A stretch of 9,922 bases of DNA from JBBAFS01 sp041655255. GTDB lineage: Bacteria > Spirochaetota > Spirochaetia > Sphaerochaetales > Sphaerochaetaceae. The DNA lies in contig JBBAFS010000058.1 in NCBI GenBank assembly GCA_041655255.1, forward strand, positions 1 through 9,922. Direction: 5' to 3'. Each line of letters opens with the position of its first letter. Positions within the stretch are counted from its first letter, which is position 1. The translations under genes and the position numbers were made by a program. Under the pieces are notes generated by a model. The model saw only the letters and a list, made by a program, of their open reading frames with translations. It did no database searches and was not told the origin of the DNA. Shown in pieces: positions 1-6,762 of the stretch.

Positions 1-1
1 T

Positions 2-1438
2 ACAAGTTTTACTCAAGATTCAAAAGGAATGGACCTCTCTGGTACTGTCTCTTTCTTCATTGAAGGAAACAAACTAGGTACAGACTTTCAAACAGCGGTC
101 CAAGGGGGACTTACCCTAGATCTCGCTTGGAGAGGCTCTATTGTTGATGCAAAAGCTTCATTAGAACTTCTTCCCACAATAGATAACGAAATGGAGTGGA
201 TCGATATTTTCACCCAACTCTCTATTCTCACCTACTTTGAAGGGGGAAGAATTGAAGCTGGTCTTCTTAAAAAAGAGTGGGGATCAGGAGACGGAGTACA
301 CGTAGTTGATGTACTTAATGCCCCTGATTATAGAAAGGGAATTGTCGATGATCCACTAGAGATGAAAATAAGTGAACCAATGATTATGAGCACAGCAACC
401 TTCAAAGACACAACACTCGATGTTGTCTACAAACCAATGCTCATACCCATGGTAGCTGCCGAGAAGCCTGAAGACTACTGGGCAATGCCACAGCCGAATC
501 CTCTTGGTTCATTTGGTTCTGAAAGTCTAGGTTCAATACTTCCTCCAGAGGCTCTTCCTTTTATTGATAATATCATCGCCATATTTAATCCAGAAAGTCT
601 ACACGTTAAGATGGATACGCCTTCAAATGAAGACCTAGCAACCATTTCTAACAGTCAGTTTGGAGCACGAATCAAAACTATTGCAGGGCCTGCAGATGTT
701 GGATTTATTTACTGGAATGGGTTTTATAATACCCCTTCATTCGAATTATCCTTAGATGTTCACATGAAAGACAAACCGGATTTTCATGCTTCTATGGACA
801 ATATAGAAACCATGATGGGAACGCTACTTAGTCTATCCCCACCTATTTTGTCTATTGATCCCGACGATATTGAAGGATCAACAATTAACACCAAAATCAA
901 ATTCACCCGTGCTCAGTTGTTTGGGGCTGAGGCTACTGTGATTAGTGGGCCTTTTACCTTGATGCTTGAGGGTGGGTTTTGGTTAAGTGAAGACTTTAAG
1001 GGTGAAGATCCTACTTTGTATAACAACAAGGTTGTCTACTTAGCAGGCTTAGGATTGATGATTCCTAAAACAAGTGCGTATCTCAACGTTACCTATCATG
1101 GGCAATATATCCTTAATTTTGATAAAGATAATATCTTTGATTCAGATACTCTCCAAGCTTCTATTTCCAGTAATGGTAAGCCGTATATGAATACTTTAGT
1201 TGCAGCTTTGGAACTCCCTTTAGCAAAAGAGAAGGTGAATGTTCGTCTTGCTGGAACGTATCAATTTGAGACAAAAGGATATGCTGTTTTACCTTCAGTT
1301 ACTTGGAATGTGAATGATGATTTACGGGTGAAACTCAGTGGTCGTATGTACGGTGCTTTAAAAGACTCAAGTCCGAGCCTGTTTAAAGAATGGAAAGACA
1401 AAGACACCTTTAGTATAGGAATTAGTTACCTCTTTTAA
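2..1438 (+). CDS. Outer-membrane beta-barrel protein, 5' end outside the window
   Basis: This is the C-terminal part of a probable outer-membrane barrel protein. The frame is open to the first bases of the window, and the ATG at 29 has no ribosome binding site and no signal peptide after it. The real start is therefore almost certainly upstream and the ATG at 29 is internal. The protein has many alternating polar/hydrophobic strands (for example LSGTVSFFIEG at the start and VRLAGTYQFETKG near residue 405) and ends in SIGISYLF, with the terminal aromatic residue typical of BAM-recognised barrels. The segment at about residues 72-118 (numbered from ATG 29; EWGSGDG, VVDVLNAPDYRKG, DDPLE) resembles the 'WG...DV.NP.D.R....D' region of DUF1302-type outer-membrane proteins. 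That resemblance is from memory and the family is not certain. The DUF2147 gene starts 14 bp downstream, so the two are probably co-transcribed. The substrate or role is unknown. Confidence 0.8.
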   Translation, partial: TSFTQDSKGMDLSGTVSFFIEGNKLGTDFQTAVQGGLTLDLAWRGSIVDAKASLELLPTIDNEMEWIDIFTQLSILTYFEGGRIEAGLLKKEWGSGDGVHVVDVLNAPDYRKGIVDDPLEMKISEPMIMSTATFKDTTLDVVYKPMLIPMVAAEKPEDYWAMPQPNPLGSFGSESLGSILPPEALPFIDNIIAIFNPESLHVKMDTPSNEDLATISNSQFGARIKTIAGPADVGFIYWNGFYNTPSFELSLDVHMKDKPDFHASMDNIETMMGTLLSLSPPILSIDPDDIEGSTINTKIKFTRAQLFGAEATVISGPFTLMLEGGFWLSEDFKGEDPTLYNNKVVYLAGLGLMIPKTSAYLNVTYHGQYILNFDKDNIFDSDTLQASISSNGKPYMNTLVAALELPLAKEKVNVRLAGTYQFETKGYAVLPSVTWNVNDDLRVKLSGRMYGALKDSSPSLFKEWKDKDTFSIGISYLF

Positions 1439-1452
1439 TAAGAGGAGTAGTT

Positions 1453-1959
1453 ATGAAAAAAACGCTTGTCATCGTATTATTTATTCTCTTCCCCTCTATC
1501 CTTCTTATGGCTTCGTTACATGATGCCATTGGGTTTTGGAAGAGCGTTGATGCCAAAAAGGGGTTTACGACCTCGATCATGGTAGCTTACGAATATGAGG
1601 GGAAGCTCTACGGACAAGTTATTGCTGGGTTTGATGAGAAAGAGGGATTTCTCATTGACACCTATCTCTCACCAGTAAGGCGAATTGAAAAACTTGAAGG
1701 TTCACCTTTTCTTGTTGAGAGTAATCTTTTTTGGGACTTAGAGCCAAAAGAGTCTATCTGGGCCGACGGATATATTCGTGATCCTCGAAATGGACGAAGT
1801 TATCGATGTGATATCTGGGTAGAAGATGAGAAACTCGTCGTCAGGGGAAAATTAGGCCCCTTTGGAGTACGACAACTCTTTTACCCTGCAACGGTTATGG
1901 ATCTACCGCCAGGCCTTCCCTTCCCTGATGTAAAATCTCTTACTCCAGCTCATCTTTAA
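1453..1959 (+). CDS. Secreted DUF2147-family protein
   Basis: This is a 168-residue exported protein. Residues 1-20 form a signal peptide (MKK, then a hydrophobic core, with cleavage likely after LLMA); there is no lipobox. The mature part fits DUF2147. It has the opening G-x-W-K-S-V-D motif (residues 27-33), the GKLYGQV strand (50-56), and the C-terminal block with DPRNGRSYRCDIW (110-122) followed by LVVRGKLG (128-135). Conservation of the last block (knG..Y.c.iw.....L.vRG.lG) is the hallmark of the family. DUF2147 is thought to be a small periplasmic or surface beta-rich (lipocalin-like) domain, but its biochemical role is not established. The start is well supported by an AGAGGAG ribosome binding site 7-8 bases before the ATG. 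The gene follows the barrel-protein gene by 14 bp, suggesting a two-gene unit for the cell envelope. Confidence 0.82.
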   Translation: MKKTLVIVLFILFPSILLMASLHDAIGFWKSVDAKKGFTTSIMVAYEYEGKLYGQVIAGFDEKEGFLIDTYLSPVRRIEKLEGSPFLVESNLFWDLEPKESIWADGYIRDPRNGRSYRCDIWVEDEKLVVRGKLGPFGVRQLFYPATVMDLPPGLPFPDVKSLTPAHL

Positions 1960-1961
1960 GA

Positions 1962-2016
1962 GGAAAAGCGACCCTTTTCTCACGAAAGCTCTCTTAGATG
2001 GTGAGCGGAGTATTTT
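1962..2016 (+). terminator. Possible weak terminator after the DUF2147 gene
   Basis: Two imperfect hairpins follow the DUF2147 stop codon. The first is GGAAAAG / CTTTTCT (1962-1980, loop CGACC, one G-U pair) and has no T tract. The second pairs GCTC (1988-1991) with GAGC (2003-2006), with two further inner pairs and a mismatch; it is followed by GGAGTATTTTT. Neither is a strong rho-independent terminator, so read-through into the LuxR-type gene is possible. Confidence 0.25.
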
Positions 2017-2079
2017 TCCCTGTTTTAATCTCCTTGAGGAATGTGATACACTGAGTTTCACTACTGGGAGATAGTGTTG

Positions 2080-3030
2080 ATGTTTATCCTCGGCGATTTG
2101 TTAATGTTTGCTACAACAGCTTTAGTACTCTCAATAACATGTCTTGTTATTTTACTTCATGTACGAGCACGTGATTCGTATACATTTGAGTTTCTCATTG
2201 TCTTAATTCCGTTGTGTCTACAGATGTGTATTTCGGTATTTATGACCTATATCCATCAAGTACTCAGTTCTGAGCAACTAGCAAGTCACACGTTTCACAC
2301 CTTTGCACTGTGGATATCGCTTCTTTCAATTATAATGACATCGATATTGCTTTTTGTGATGAGTCGTTACTTAGTAGGGTTACTCCCTATCTTAGAGCGA
2401 CAAAAGAGAGTGGGCACTCGGGTGAGTTTACTCATTACTTCAATCTTTCTCATCTTAAGTCTCTTTCTTATTATTCTTCAGAGCCAAGGAGATTGGCTTG
2501 TAGCGATGAACATCACCTTTGCTTACCACTTCTTTGGTGGAAGTATGTTAATGGTCATTCACGGTATCACAAGTGCTATCTATCGTCGTAAGGCCATTGG
2601 ACATGAACAAGAGATGTTACTTGTAGGAATGAGTGCTACATTCTTACCTCTTATCATTACCTTCCCACTCGATTTAATCTTTTTTAAAGACCATATCTTT
2701 AAATTGGCTTACCTTAGTTTTGTCGTGTATGTGGTCTTTTTATATTTGTTTATCAGTGGACGCTACTTTCGTGACTATGACAACCCATGTATCGATGAAG
2801 AGATTTCAGTTGAAGTATTTGAACAAGCTGGCTTAAGTAGTCGAGAGCGCGAACTCATTGAGTTGTTAGTCCAAGGTAAAACAAATCGTGAGATTGCTGA
2901 TCAACTCTTTATTAGTATTAATACAGTGAAAACCCACATTAAAAATATCTACGCAAAATTAGATGTGACAAACAGGGTGCAACTCTACTCCTCTTTACGA
3001 GGGGTGATGGGCCGTAAAGACCGTAAGTAA
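2080..3030 (+). CDS. Membrane-bound LuxR-family transcriptional regulator, 7 TM segments
   Basis: This 316-residue protein joins an integral-membrane sensor to a LuxR/GerE-type helix-turn-helix. Seven hydrophobic segments lie at about residues 6-28, 36-58, 75-98, 115-135, 143-167, 180-202 and 208-227. A short linker follows, then the DNA-binding domain from about 251 to 308. That domain has the classic LSSRERELIELLVQGKTN core, the recognition helix region ISINTVKTHIKNIYAKLDV, and conserved Glu, Gly and Val positions. No receiver or autoinducer-binding domain is present, so signal sensing must be in the membrane part; the ligand cannot be told from sequence. The ATG at 2080 is preferred because GGGAG (2066-2070) sits 9 bases upstream. 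GTG 2074 and TTG 2077 are in frame but too close to it. The gene ends 2 bp before the stop codon of the oppositely oriented NusG-like gene. Its target genes are unknown; the neighbouring envelope and polysaccharide genes are candidates by position only. Confidence 0.85.
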   Translation: MFILGDLLMFATTALVLSITCLVILLHVRARDSYTFEFLIVLIPLCLQMCISVFMTYIHQVLSSEQLASHTFHTFALWISLLSIIMTSILLFVMSRYLVGLLPILERQKRVGTRVSLLITSIFLILSLFLIILQSQGDWLVAMNITFAYHFFGGSMLMVIHGITSAIYRRKAIGHEQEMLLVGMSATFLPLIITFPLDLIFFKDHIFKLAYLSFVVYVVFLYLFISGRYFRDYDNPCIDEEISVEVFEQAGLSSRERELIELLVQGKTNREIADQLFISINTVKTHIKNIYAKLDVTNRVQLYSSLRGVMGRKDRK

Positions 3031-3032
3031 CG

Positions 3033-3554
3033 TTATTGAACATCAATAAAATCGACACTTAAATTCACTTTTCTCTCAGCACCAGCAAACGTCATCATTA
3101 CTATCGCACGGCGATGGTGACGATCAAGTTTAAGAATTTTCCCTTGAAAACTCTCTAGTGGTCCTTCGACGACTTTCACAAACTGCCCCTCTTTGTAGGC
3201 AACGGTGCTTGGTTTAATCTTTCCGTTATGATCGTATACCCATTGAGCATACGAGTAATCTCCATTTCTCAGTTCAAAGGTTCCATCGCTGTAGCGTAAG
3301 ATACTGTATGTATCCCGCTCTTGACGAATAAGGTGGAGAGGAAAGTCTTGTTCATCACTGAGAAAAAAGAACAGATACCCAGGTAAAAGAGGCTGCTCTA
3401 CCCTATGCCAAAGACCTTTTCTTTTCTGATTCATAACCCGTGTTGGGTATACAATGTCGAGATACTCTACTCCTATAGAATCTAACTCTTTTTTTAAGGC
3501 AATGACAAATTTCTTTTCGGAACCGGTACGTACATGGAGACAGTATGCTTTCAT
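3033..3554 (-). CDS. loaP: NusG-paralogue transcription antiterminator, LoaP/RfaH-like
   Basis: This 173-residue protein has the NusG architecture. An N-terminal NGN domain (about residues 2-105) opens with YCLHVRTGSEKKF and contains the conserved LLPGYLFFF segment (56-64), where NusG-family proteins carry PGY(L/V). A C-terminal KOW domain (about 122-172) contains the VKVVEGPLESFQGKI turn and a basic HHRR patch. It is a specialised paralogue rather than housekeeping NusG, because it lacks the usual nusG neighbours (secE, rplK) and follows a polysaccharide gene. Proteins of this group bind RNA polymerase and help it read through terminators in long polysaccharide or secondary-metabolite operons. 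LoaP is the subgroup reported in Firmicutes and spirochaetes, but UpxY- or RfaH-like membership cannot be excluded. Its ATG overlaps the dehydratase stop codon (ATGA, 3551-3554) and no good ribosome binding site precedes it, so translation is probably coupled to that gene. Confidence 0.83.
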   Translation of the reverse strand: MKAYCLHVRTGSEKKFVIALKKELDSIGVEYLDIVYPTRVMNQKRKGLWHRVEQPLLPGYLFFFLSDEQDFPLHLIRQERDTYSILRYSDGTFELRNGDYSYAQWVYDHNGKIKPSTVAYKEGQFVKVVEGPLESFQGKILKLDRHHRRAIVMMTFAGAERKVNLSVDFIDVQ

Positions 3555-4660
3555 GTGAATTGTGACCGTCTCTTTTCACTATTGGTATACTCAGGAACTA
3601 ATTCTTGTAACAATGTAACAAACTCATCACTTTCAAGCGCTTCCATTGAGTCGATGATCTTCTGAAATGAGTTGTAATCAAGATCTTGATTCACAATTGC
3701 TTTAAAGAGTTTTGGATTATCTGTTGGGATGGTTTTATCTTTATCACTGAGTTTCTCTTCATAGAGTTTCTCACCAGGTCGTAAGCCAGTTATGATAATC
3801 TCATTTTTACCATCACCAAAGTGACGAACCAACCTCTTAGCAAAGTCGTAGATATTGACCGCTTCTCCCATATCTAAGACCATCACCTCTTTCCCTTTTC
3901 CCAGTGCACCTGCTAATGAGACTAAACTTACTGCCTCTTGGACTGTCATAAAGTAACGAATAATTCTTTTATCGGTGATGGTGATAGGAAAGCCCTCTCT
4001 CATCTGTTCTAAAAAGAGCGGTAACATTGAACCCCTACTTCCTAACACATTTCCAAATCGGACACACACAATCTCGGTAGTCTCATTACTGAGCATACTA
4101 GCGACCATCTCAGCAACTCTTTTGGTTGCTCCCATCACATTTGTTGGGTTCACCGCTTTGTCGGTAGAGACTAGAATACAACGGCTACTTTGATGTTTCA
4201 CAGCTGAAGTAAAGACATTGTATGTTCCACCTACATTAGTCTTAAAGGCCTCTTCAGGGTAATACTCCATCATCGGCACATGTTTATAAGCAGCAGCATG
4301 AAAGACGATGTCGATGTGATAAGTCTCAAAGATCTTTTCAATCTTCTCACTATTACGAACGTCACACACTATGGGCATCACTCGTTCACTGAACTCATGT
4401 TGATAGCGGTGAAGTCGAAGTGATAAATCGTGTAACTCAGTCTCATCAGTATCCAATAACAGGAGCTTCGCTGGTTGATACGACAAGATTTGTCGTGATA
4501 TCTCACTTCCAATTGAGCCCCCTGCCCCGGTGACTAATACACACTTATTCTCAACCATTTCGGCAATGGGTGTTTTATCAAATGTGACGACACTGCGACC
4601 AAGAAGGTCTTCAAATTGAATATCACGTAATTCGGCTGTTCCTTTACGCTGCTCTTCCAT
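3551..4660 (-). CDS. Nucleotide-sugar 4,6-dehydratase/epimerase domain (3' piece of frameshifted capD-like gene)
   Basis: This piece carries the catalytic half of a CapD/FlaA1/PglF-type enzyme. Family members convert UDP-GlcNAc to UDP-4-keto-6-deoxy sugars for surface glycans, at the cytoplasmic face of the membrane. It is an extended short-chain dehydrogenase domain (Polysacc_synt_2). Numbered from the internal ATG at 4660, it has the NAD-binding TGAGGSIGSE (44-53), HAAAYKHVP (121-129), STDK (165-168) and NPTNVMGATK (171-180). In this last motif Met takes the place of the usual SDR tyrosine, as in PglF, where Asp-Lys of the TDK motif is used instead. GLRPGEKLYEE (about 292-302) is also typical. 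The ATG at 4660 is not the natural start: homologous sequence DIETKIIPSLFE continues in frame upstream of it, back to the frameshift near 4696. The stop codon overlaps the start of the NusG-like gene. Confidence 0.85.
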   Translation of the reverse strand: MEEQRKGTAELRDIQFEDLLGRSVVTFDKTPIAEMVENKCVLVTGAGGSIGSEISRQILSYQPAKLLLLDTDETELHDLSLRLHRYQHEFSERVMPIVCDVRNSEKIEKIFETYHIDIVFHAAAYKHVPMMEYYPEEAFKTNVGGTYNVFTSAVKHQSSRCILVSTDKAVNPTNVMGATKRVAEMVASMLSNETTEIVCVRFGNVLGSRGSMLPLFLEQMREGFPITITDKRIIRYFMTVQEAVSLVSLAGALGKGKEVMVLDMGEAVNIYDFAKRLVRHFGDGKNEIIITGLRPGEKLYEEKLSDKDKTIPTDNPKLFKAIVNQDLDYNSFQKIIDSMEALESDEFVTLLQELVPEYTNSEKRRSQFT

Positions 4661-5412
4661 CTCAAAAAGTGATGGGATAATCTTTGTTTCAATATCAAAC
4701 GGCCAGCGATATCGAGTGCTTCTCGGATCTTTTCACTTGAGAGGTTTGTAATTGCAATAATAAGAACATCCACTGCCCCACCTCTTAACAAGGTAGGCAG
4801 AGTCTGTAAAGAACCCATGACGGTAATACCTTGGACAATTGAGTGTTGTTTCTCTTCATCGTCATCGATAAAACCAACAATGTGGTAATCGAGTTTACTT
4901 CGGTGAAACTGTCGTGCTAATTGCATTCCAATCTCTCCAGCACCATAGACAATCGCTCTTGGCTGTCCATTTGGTTTTCGCATTTTTGTAATGGAGTATG
5001 AGACGCTCATCCGATACAACACTCGATAGCCTAATAAAAAGACAACAACAAAGGCGATATAGACACTGGTAAAGCGTGTTGCTATGGCAAAATCTCTTGT
5101 CCACCACAACATAAAAAACAAGACAGCTACAGAGGAGAGAATCATCGCTCCAGCCCCTCGAGCAACTAAATCGAGCGAGCTGTCGACAAGGCGAATGTAA
5201 TAGAGCCTAAAGCTTGTGAAAAAAATGAGTTGCATCCCTATGACAATGAAAAACAGATAGTAATGAGCTAATACAAATTGGAAATGACTAAATAAGGCAT
5301 ATGAGGCGAGCAATGCAGATATATACATTACCGCCGCATCAATAGCAACTATTCTCAGTCTCTGAAATAAACGTCTTAGTGAGTCGTTTGTAGGTGCCAC
5401 ACGATCCTCCAT
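4534..5412 (-). CDS. Membrane and CoA-binding-like N-terminal domain (5' piece of frameshifted capD-like gene)
   Basis: This is the N-terminal half of the same CapD/FlaA1/PglF-type protein. Four transmembrane segments (about residues 19-41, 45-67, 85-104 and 111-133) are followed by a Rossmann-like domain with VYGAGEIGMQLA (155-166) and GFIDDDEEKQ (about 180-189). This is the CoA-binding-like domain usual before the dehydratase domain in this family. Residues up to Arg238/Leu239 (EALDIAGRL) look normal. The last 54 residues, starting ILKQRLSHHF, are out of frame and resemble nothing in the family, so they are an artefact of a lost base. The start at 5412 has AGGAG 12 bases upstream (5425-5429), a rather long spacing, but no better start exists before the first transmembrane segment. 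The gene lies 60 bp after the aminotransferase gene. Confidence 0.82.
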   Translation of the reverse strand: MEDRVAPTNDSLRRLFQRLRIVAIDAAVMYISALLASYALFSHFQFVLAHYYLFFIVIGMQLIFFTSFRLYYIRLVDSSLDLVARGAGAMILSSVAVLFFMLWWTRDFAIATRFTSVYIAFVVVFLLGYRVLYRMSVSYSITKMRKPNGQPRAIVYGAGEIGMQLARQFHRSKLDYHIVGFIDDDEEKQHSIVQGITVMGSLQTLPTLLRGGAVDVLIIAITNLSSEKIREALDIAGRLILKQRLSHHFLRWKSSVKEQPNYVIFNLKTFLVAVSSHLIKHPLPKWLRISVY

Positions 5413-5472
5413 GTACGATTAGTGCTCCTAGTATACACTATTACGTCATGAGAAGAACAAGAGTTATCGTTA

Positions 5473-6666
5473 TTATTTTCGCTTTGGGTAGACCTCTAAG
5501 GCCTCTTTAATAATTCGTACGGCCGCTTTGAGGTCCTCTTTATTGAGCACATAGGCGATACGAACTTCATCTTTCCCTAATTGATTGGAAACATAGAACC
5601 CTTGTGCAGGAGCAAGCATCACTGTTTTGTTATCGAGTTGGTAGTCATTTAACAAAAACAGACAAAAATCTTCAGCATCTTCTACTGGGAGTTTAGCAAT
5701 AAGATAAAAGGCTCCTTTAGGCTCACTACAGATCACCCCATCGATGCGTTGTAACTCTTGTACAATGCAATCTCGACGCCCTTGGTACTCTTTTTTCACC
5801 TCATCGATATACGATTGGGGAGCCGTTGTAGCGGCCATAGCAGCTACTTGTTCTATTACAGGAGGACAGAGTCGAGCTTGAGCGAGTTTAACCACCCCTT
5901 CTAAGATCTCTTTATTCTTTGTCACAAAGGTCCCAATACGAGAGCCACACATACTGTAGCGTTTAGAAAAAGAGTCGACCATGACAACACGTTGGTCATA
6001 CTCAGGATAGGCCAAAATACTAATGAAGGTTTTTCCGTCGTAACAAAACTCTCGGTATACTTCATCAACAATCAAAAAGAGATCATATTTTTCTACTAAC
6101 TTAAGAATCTTTATCAGTTCATCTTCAGTGTAGATATGTCCAGTTGGGTTATTAGGACTACAGAGCATAATAGCTTTTGTTTTAGGTGTGATTTGTTTTT
6201 CAAACTCTGAGATATCTGGAAGGGCAAATCCCTCTTCAATACGACTGGTCACTGCCTTTAGGGTAATATTAGCGGCATAGGCAAAAGAGCCTACGTTGGT
6301 GTAATAAGGTTCAGGGACAATGATTTCATCACCTGGGTCACATAACACCATAAAAGCAAATTGGATTGCTTCACTACCACCAGTGGTGATGTAGATATCT
6401 TCAACATCTAATGAGGCTCCAAATTGTTTATAATATCCAATGAGAGATGTACGTAACTCCATCTCCCCTTCACTTTGACCGTAGGCGATAATCTCTTTAT
6501 CGTACGAGCGAACTGCTTGTATAGCCTCTTGAGGAGTTTTGATATCGGGTTGACCAATATTTAAATGGTACACATGAACTCCCCTCTGTTTTGCTTTGTT
6601 TGCATAGGGGACTAATCTTCTTATAGGTGAAGCTTGGAAAGCTCTAATTCTTTGTGATGTTTTCAT
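5473..6666 (-). CDS. Class I PLP-dependent aminotransferase (aspartate-aminotransferase-like)
   Basis: This 397-residue enzyme is complete and of normal length for fold-type I aminotransferases. Visible landmarks are NIGQPD (36-41), the cofactor-phosphate loop TTGGSEA (94-100), SPNNPTG with the PLP-contacting Asn173 (170-176), DEVYREF with Asp201 and Tyr204, the Schiff-base lysine Lys235 in SFSKRYSMCGSRIG (232-245), and the substrate-carboxylate arginine Arg369 in EVRIAY. The most likely reaction is amino transfer between aspartate (or another amino acid) and 2-oxoglutarate in the cytoplasm. Substrate cannot be fixed from sequence, so aromatic or alanine-type activity remains possible. The active-site block SKRYSxCGxRIG differs from the common SKTYAMTGWRxG; similar variants occur in other bacterial branches. 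The start is supported by AAGGAG with 9 bases between it and the ATG. It sits 83 bp after prs and 60 bp before the dehydratase. Confidence 0.88.
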   Translation of the reverse strand: MKTSQRIRAFQASPIRRLVPYANKAKQRGVHVYHLNIGQPDIKTPQEAIQAVRSYDKEIIAYGQSEGEMELRTSLIGYYKQFGASLDVEDIYITTGGSEAIQFAFMVLCDPGDEIIVPEPYYTNVGSFAYAANITLKAVTSRIEEGFALPDISEFEKQITPKTKAIMLCSPNNPTGHIYTEDELIKILKLVEKYDLFLIVDEVYREFCYDGKTFISILAYPEYDQRVVMVDSFSKRYSMCGSRIGTFVTKNKEILEGVVKLAQARLCPPVIEQVAAMAATTAPQSYIDEVKKEYQGRRDCIVQELQRIDGVICSEPKGAFYLIAKLPVEDAEDFCLFLLNDYQLDNKTVMLAPAQGFYVSNQLGKDEVRIAYVLNKEDLKAAVRIIKEALEVYPKRK

Positions 6667-6675
6667 CTTAGGATG

Positions 6676-6681
6676 CTCCTT
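6676..6681 (-). promoter_or_regulatory. Ribosome binding site of the aminotransferase gene
   Basis: AAGGAG on the minus strand, 9 bases before the ATG at 6666. It fixes the start codon and shows that this genome uses strong Shine-Dalgarno sites. Confidence 0.7.
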
Positions 6682-6734
6682 GTGGTCGATAAATTTTGCA
6701 TGATCCCGTCATGTAGCGGTGGGGCCAACGACCA

Positions 6735-6762
6735 GCCGAGAAGTTGAATTTAACTTCTCGGC
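6735..6762 (-). repeat. Perfect 11-bp inverted repeat across the prs stop codon
   Basis: GCCGAGAAGTT and its exact reverse complement AACTTCTCGGC flank a 6-base loop. On the minus-strand transcript the first arm encodes the last codons of prs, and the stop codon TAA (6750-6752) begins at the end of the first arm and runs into the loop. No T tract follows: the next bases on the minus strand are TGGTCGTTGGCCCC. It is therefore not a standard intrinsic terminator. It could be an mRNA 3'-end or stability hairpin, a processing site or a protein-binding RNA element between prs and the aminotransferase gene. The pairing is seen directly; the role is inferred. Confidence 0.7.

Larger units (their letters stand above)
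3551..5412 (-). pseudogene. Full capD/flaA1/pglF-like locus interrupted by one-base frameshift
   Basis: The two pieces above are one gene. On the minus strand, codons CGT TTG run into AT ATT where the family expects Arg-Leu-Asp-Ile-Glu. Adding one G at about 4696 restores CGT TTG GAT ATT GAA ACA and the conserved segment DIETKIIPSLFE, which leads directly into MEEQRKGTAELRD. The restored protein would be about 620 residues, the normal size for this membrane dehydratase family. There is no other stop or shift in either half, so the damage is a single event. It is recent, or it is a sequencing error. The local sequence is not a long homopolymer (only TTT), which makes programmed slippage unlikely. 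Confidence 0.75.

Noticed and set aside
2074..2079. GTG at 2074 or TTG at 2077 as the start of the LuxR-type gene.
   Set aside because: Both are only a few bases after GGGAG (2066-2070). ATG 2080 has a normal 9-base spacing.
2310..2591. 93-codon open frame on the plus strand inside the LuxR-type gene.
   Set aside because: Out-of-frame shadow of the transmembrane region, with Cys/His/Tyr-rich nonsense composition and no ribosome binding site.
4658..4660. ATG at 4660 as a genuine start of a separate short dehydratase lacking membrane segments.
   Set aside because: Conserved family sequence continues in the same frame before this ATG, and no ribosome binding site fits. It is an internal Met exposed by the frameshift.
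5425..5440. TATACT on the minus strand (5430-5435) within the near-palindrome TAGTGTATACTA, as a promoter -10 box for the capD-like gene.
   Set aside because: A start about 7 bases downstream would fall inside the ribosome binding site AGGAG (5425-5429) and remove it from the message. There is also no -35 box at 16-18 bases; TTGTTC lies 19 bases away.
6699..6713. Palindromic CATGA / TCATG (5-base loop) between prs and the aminotransferase gene, as an operator or terminator.
   Set aside because: Only five pairs, no T tract, and expected by chance at this length.
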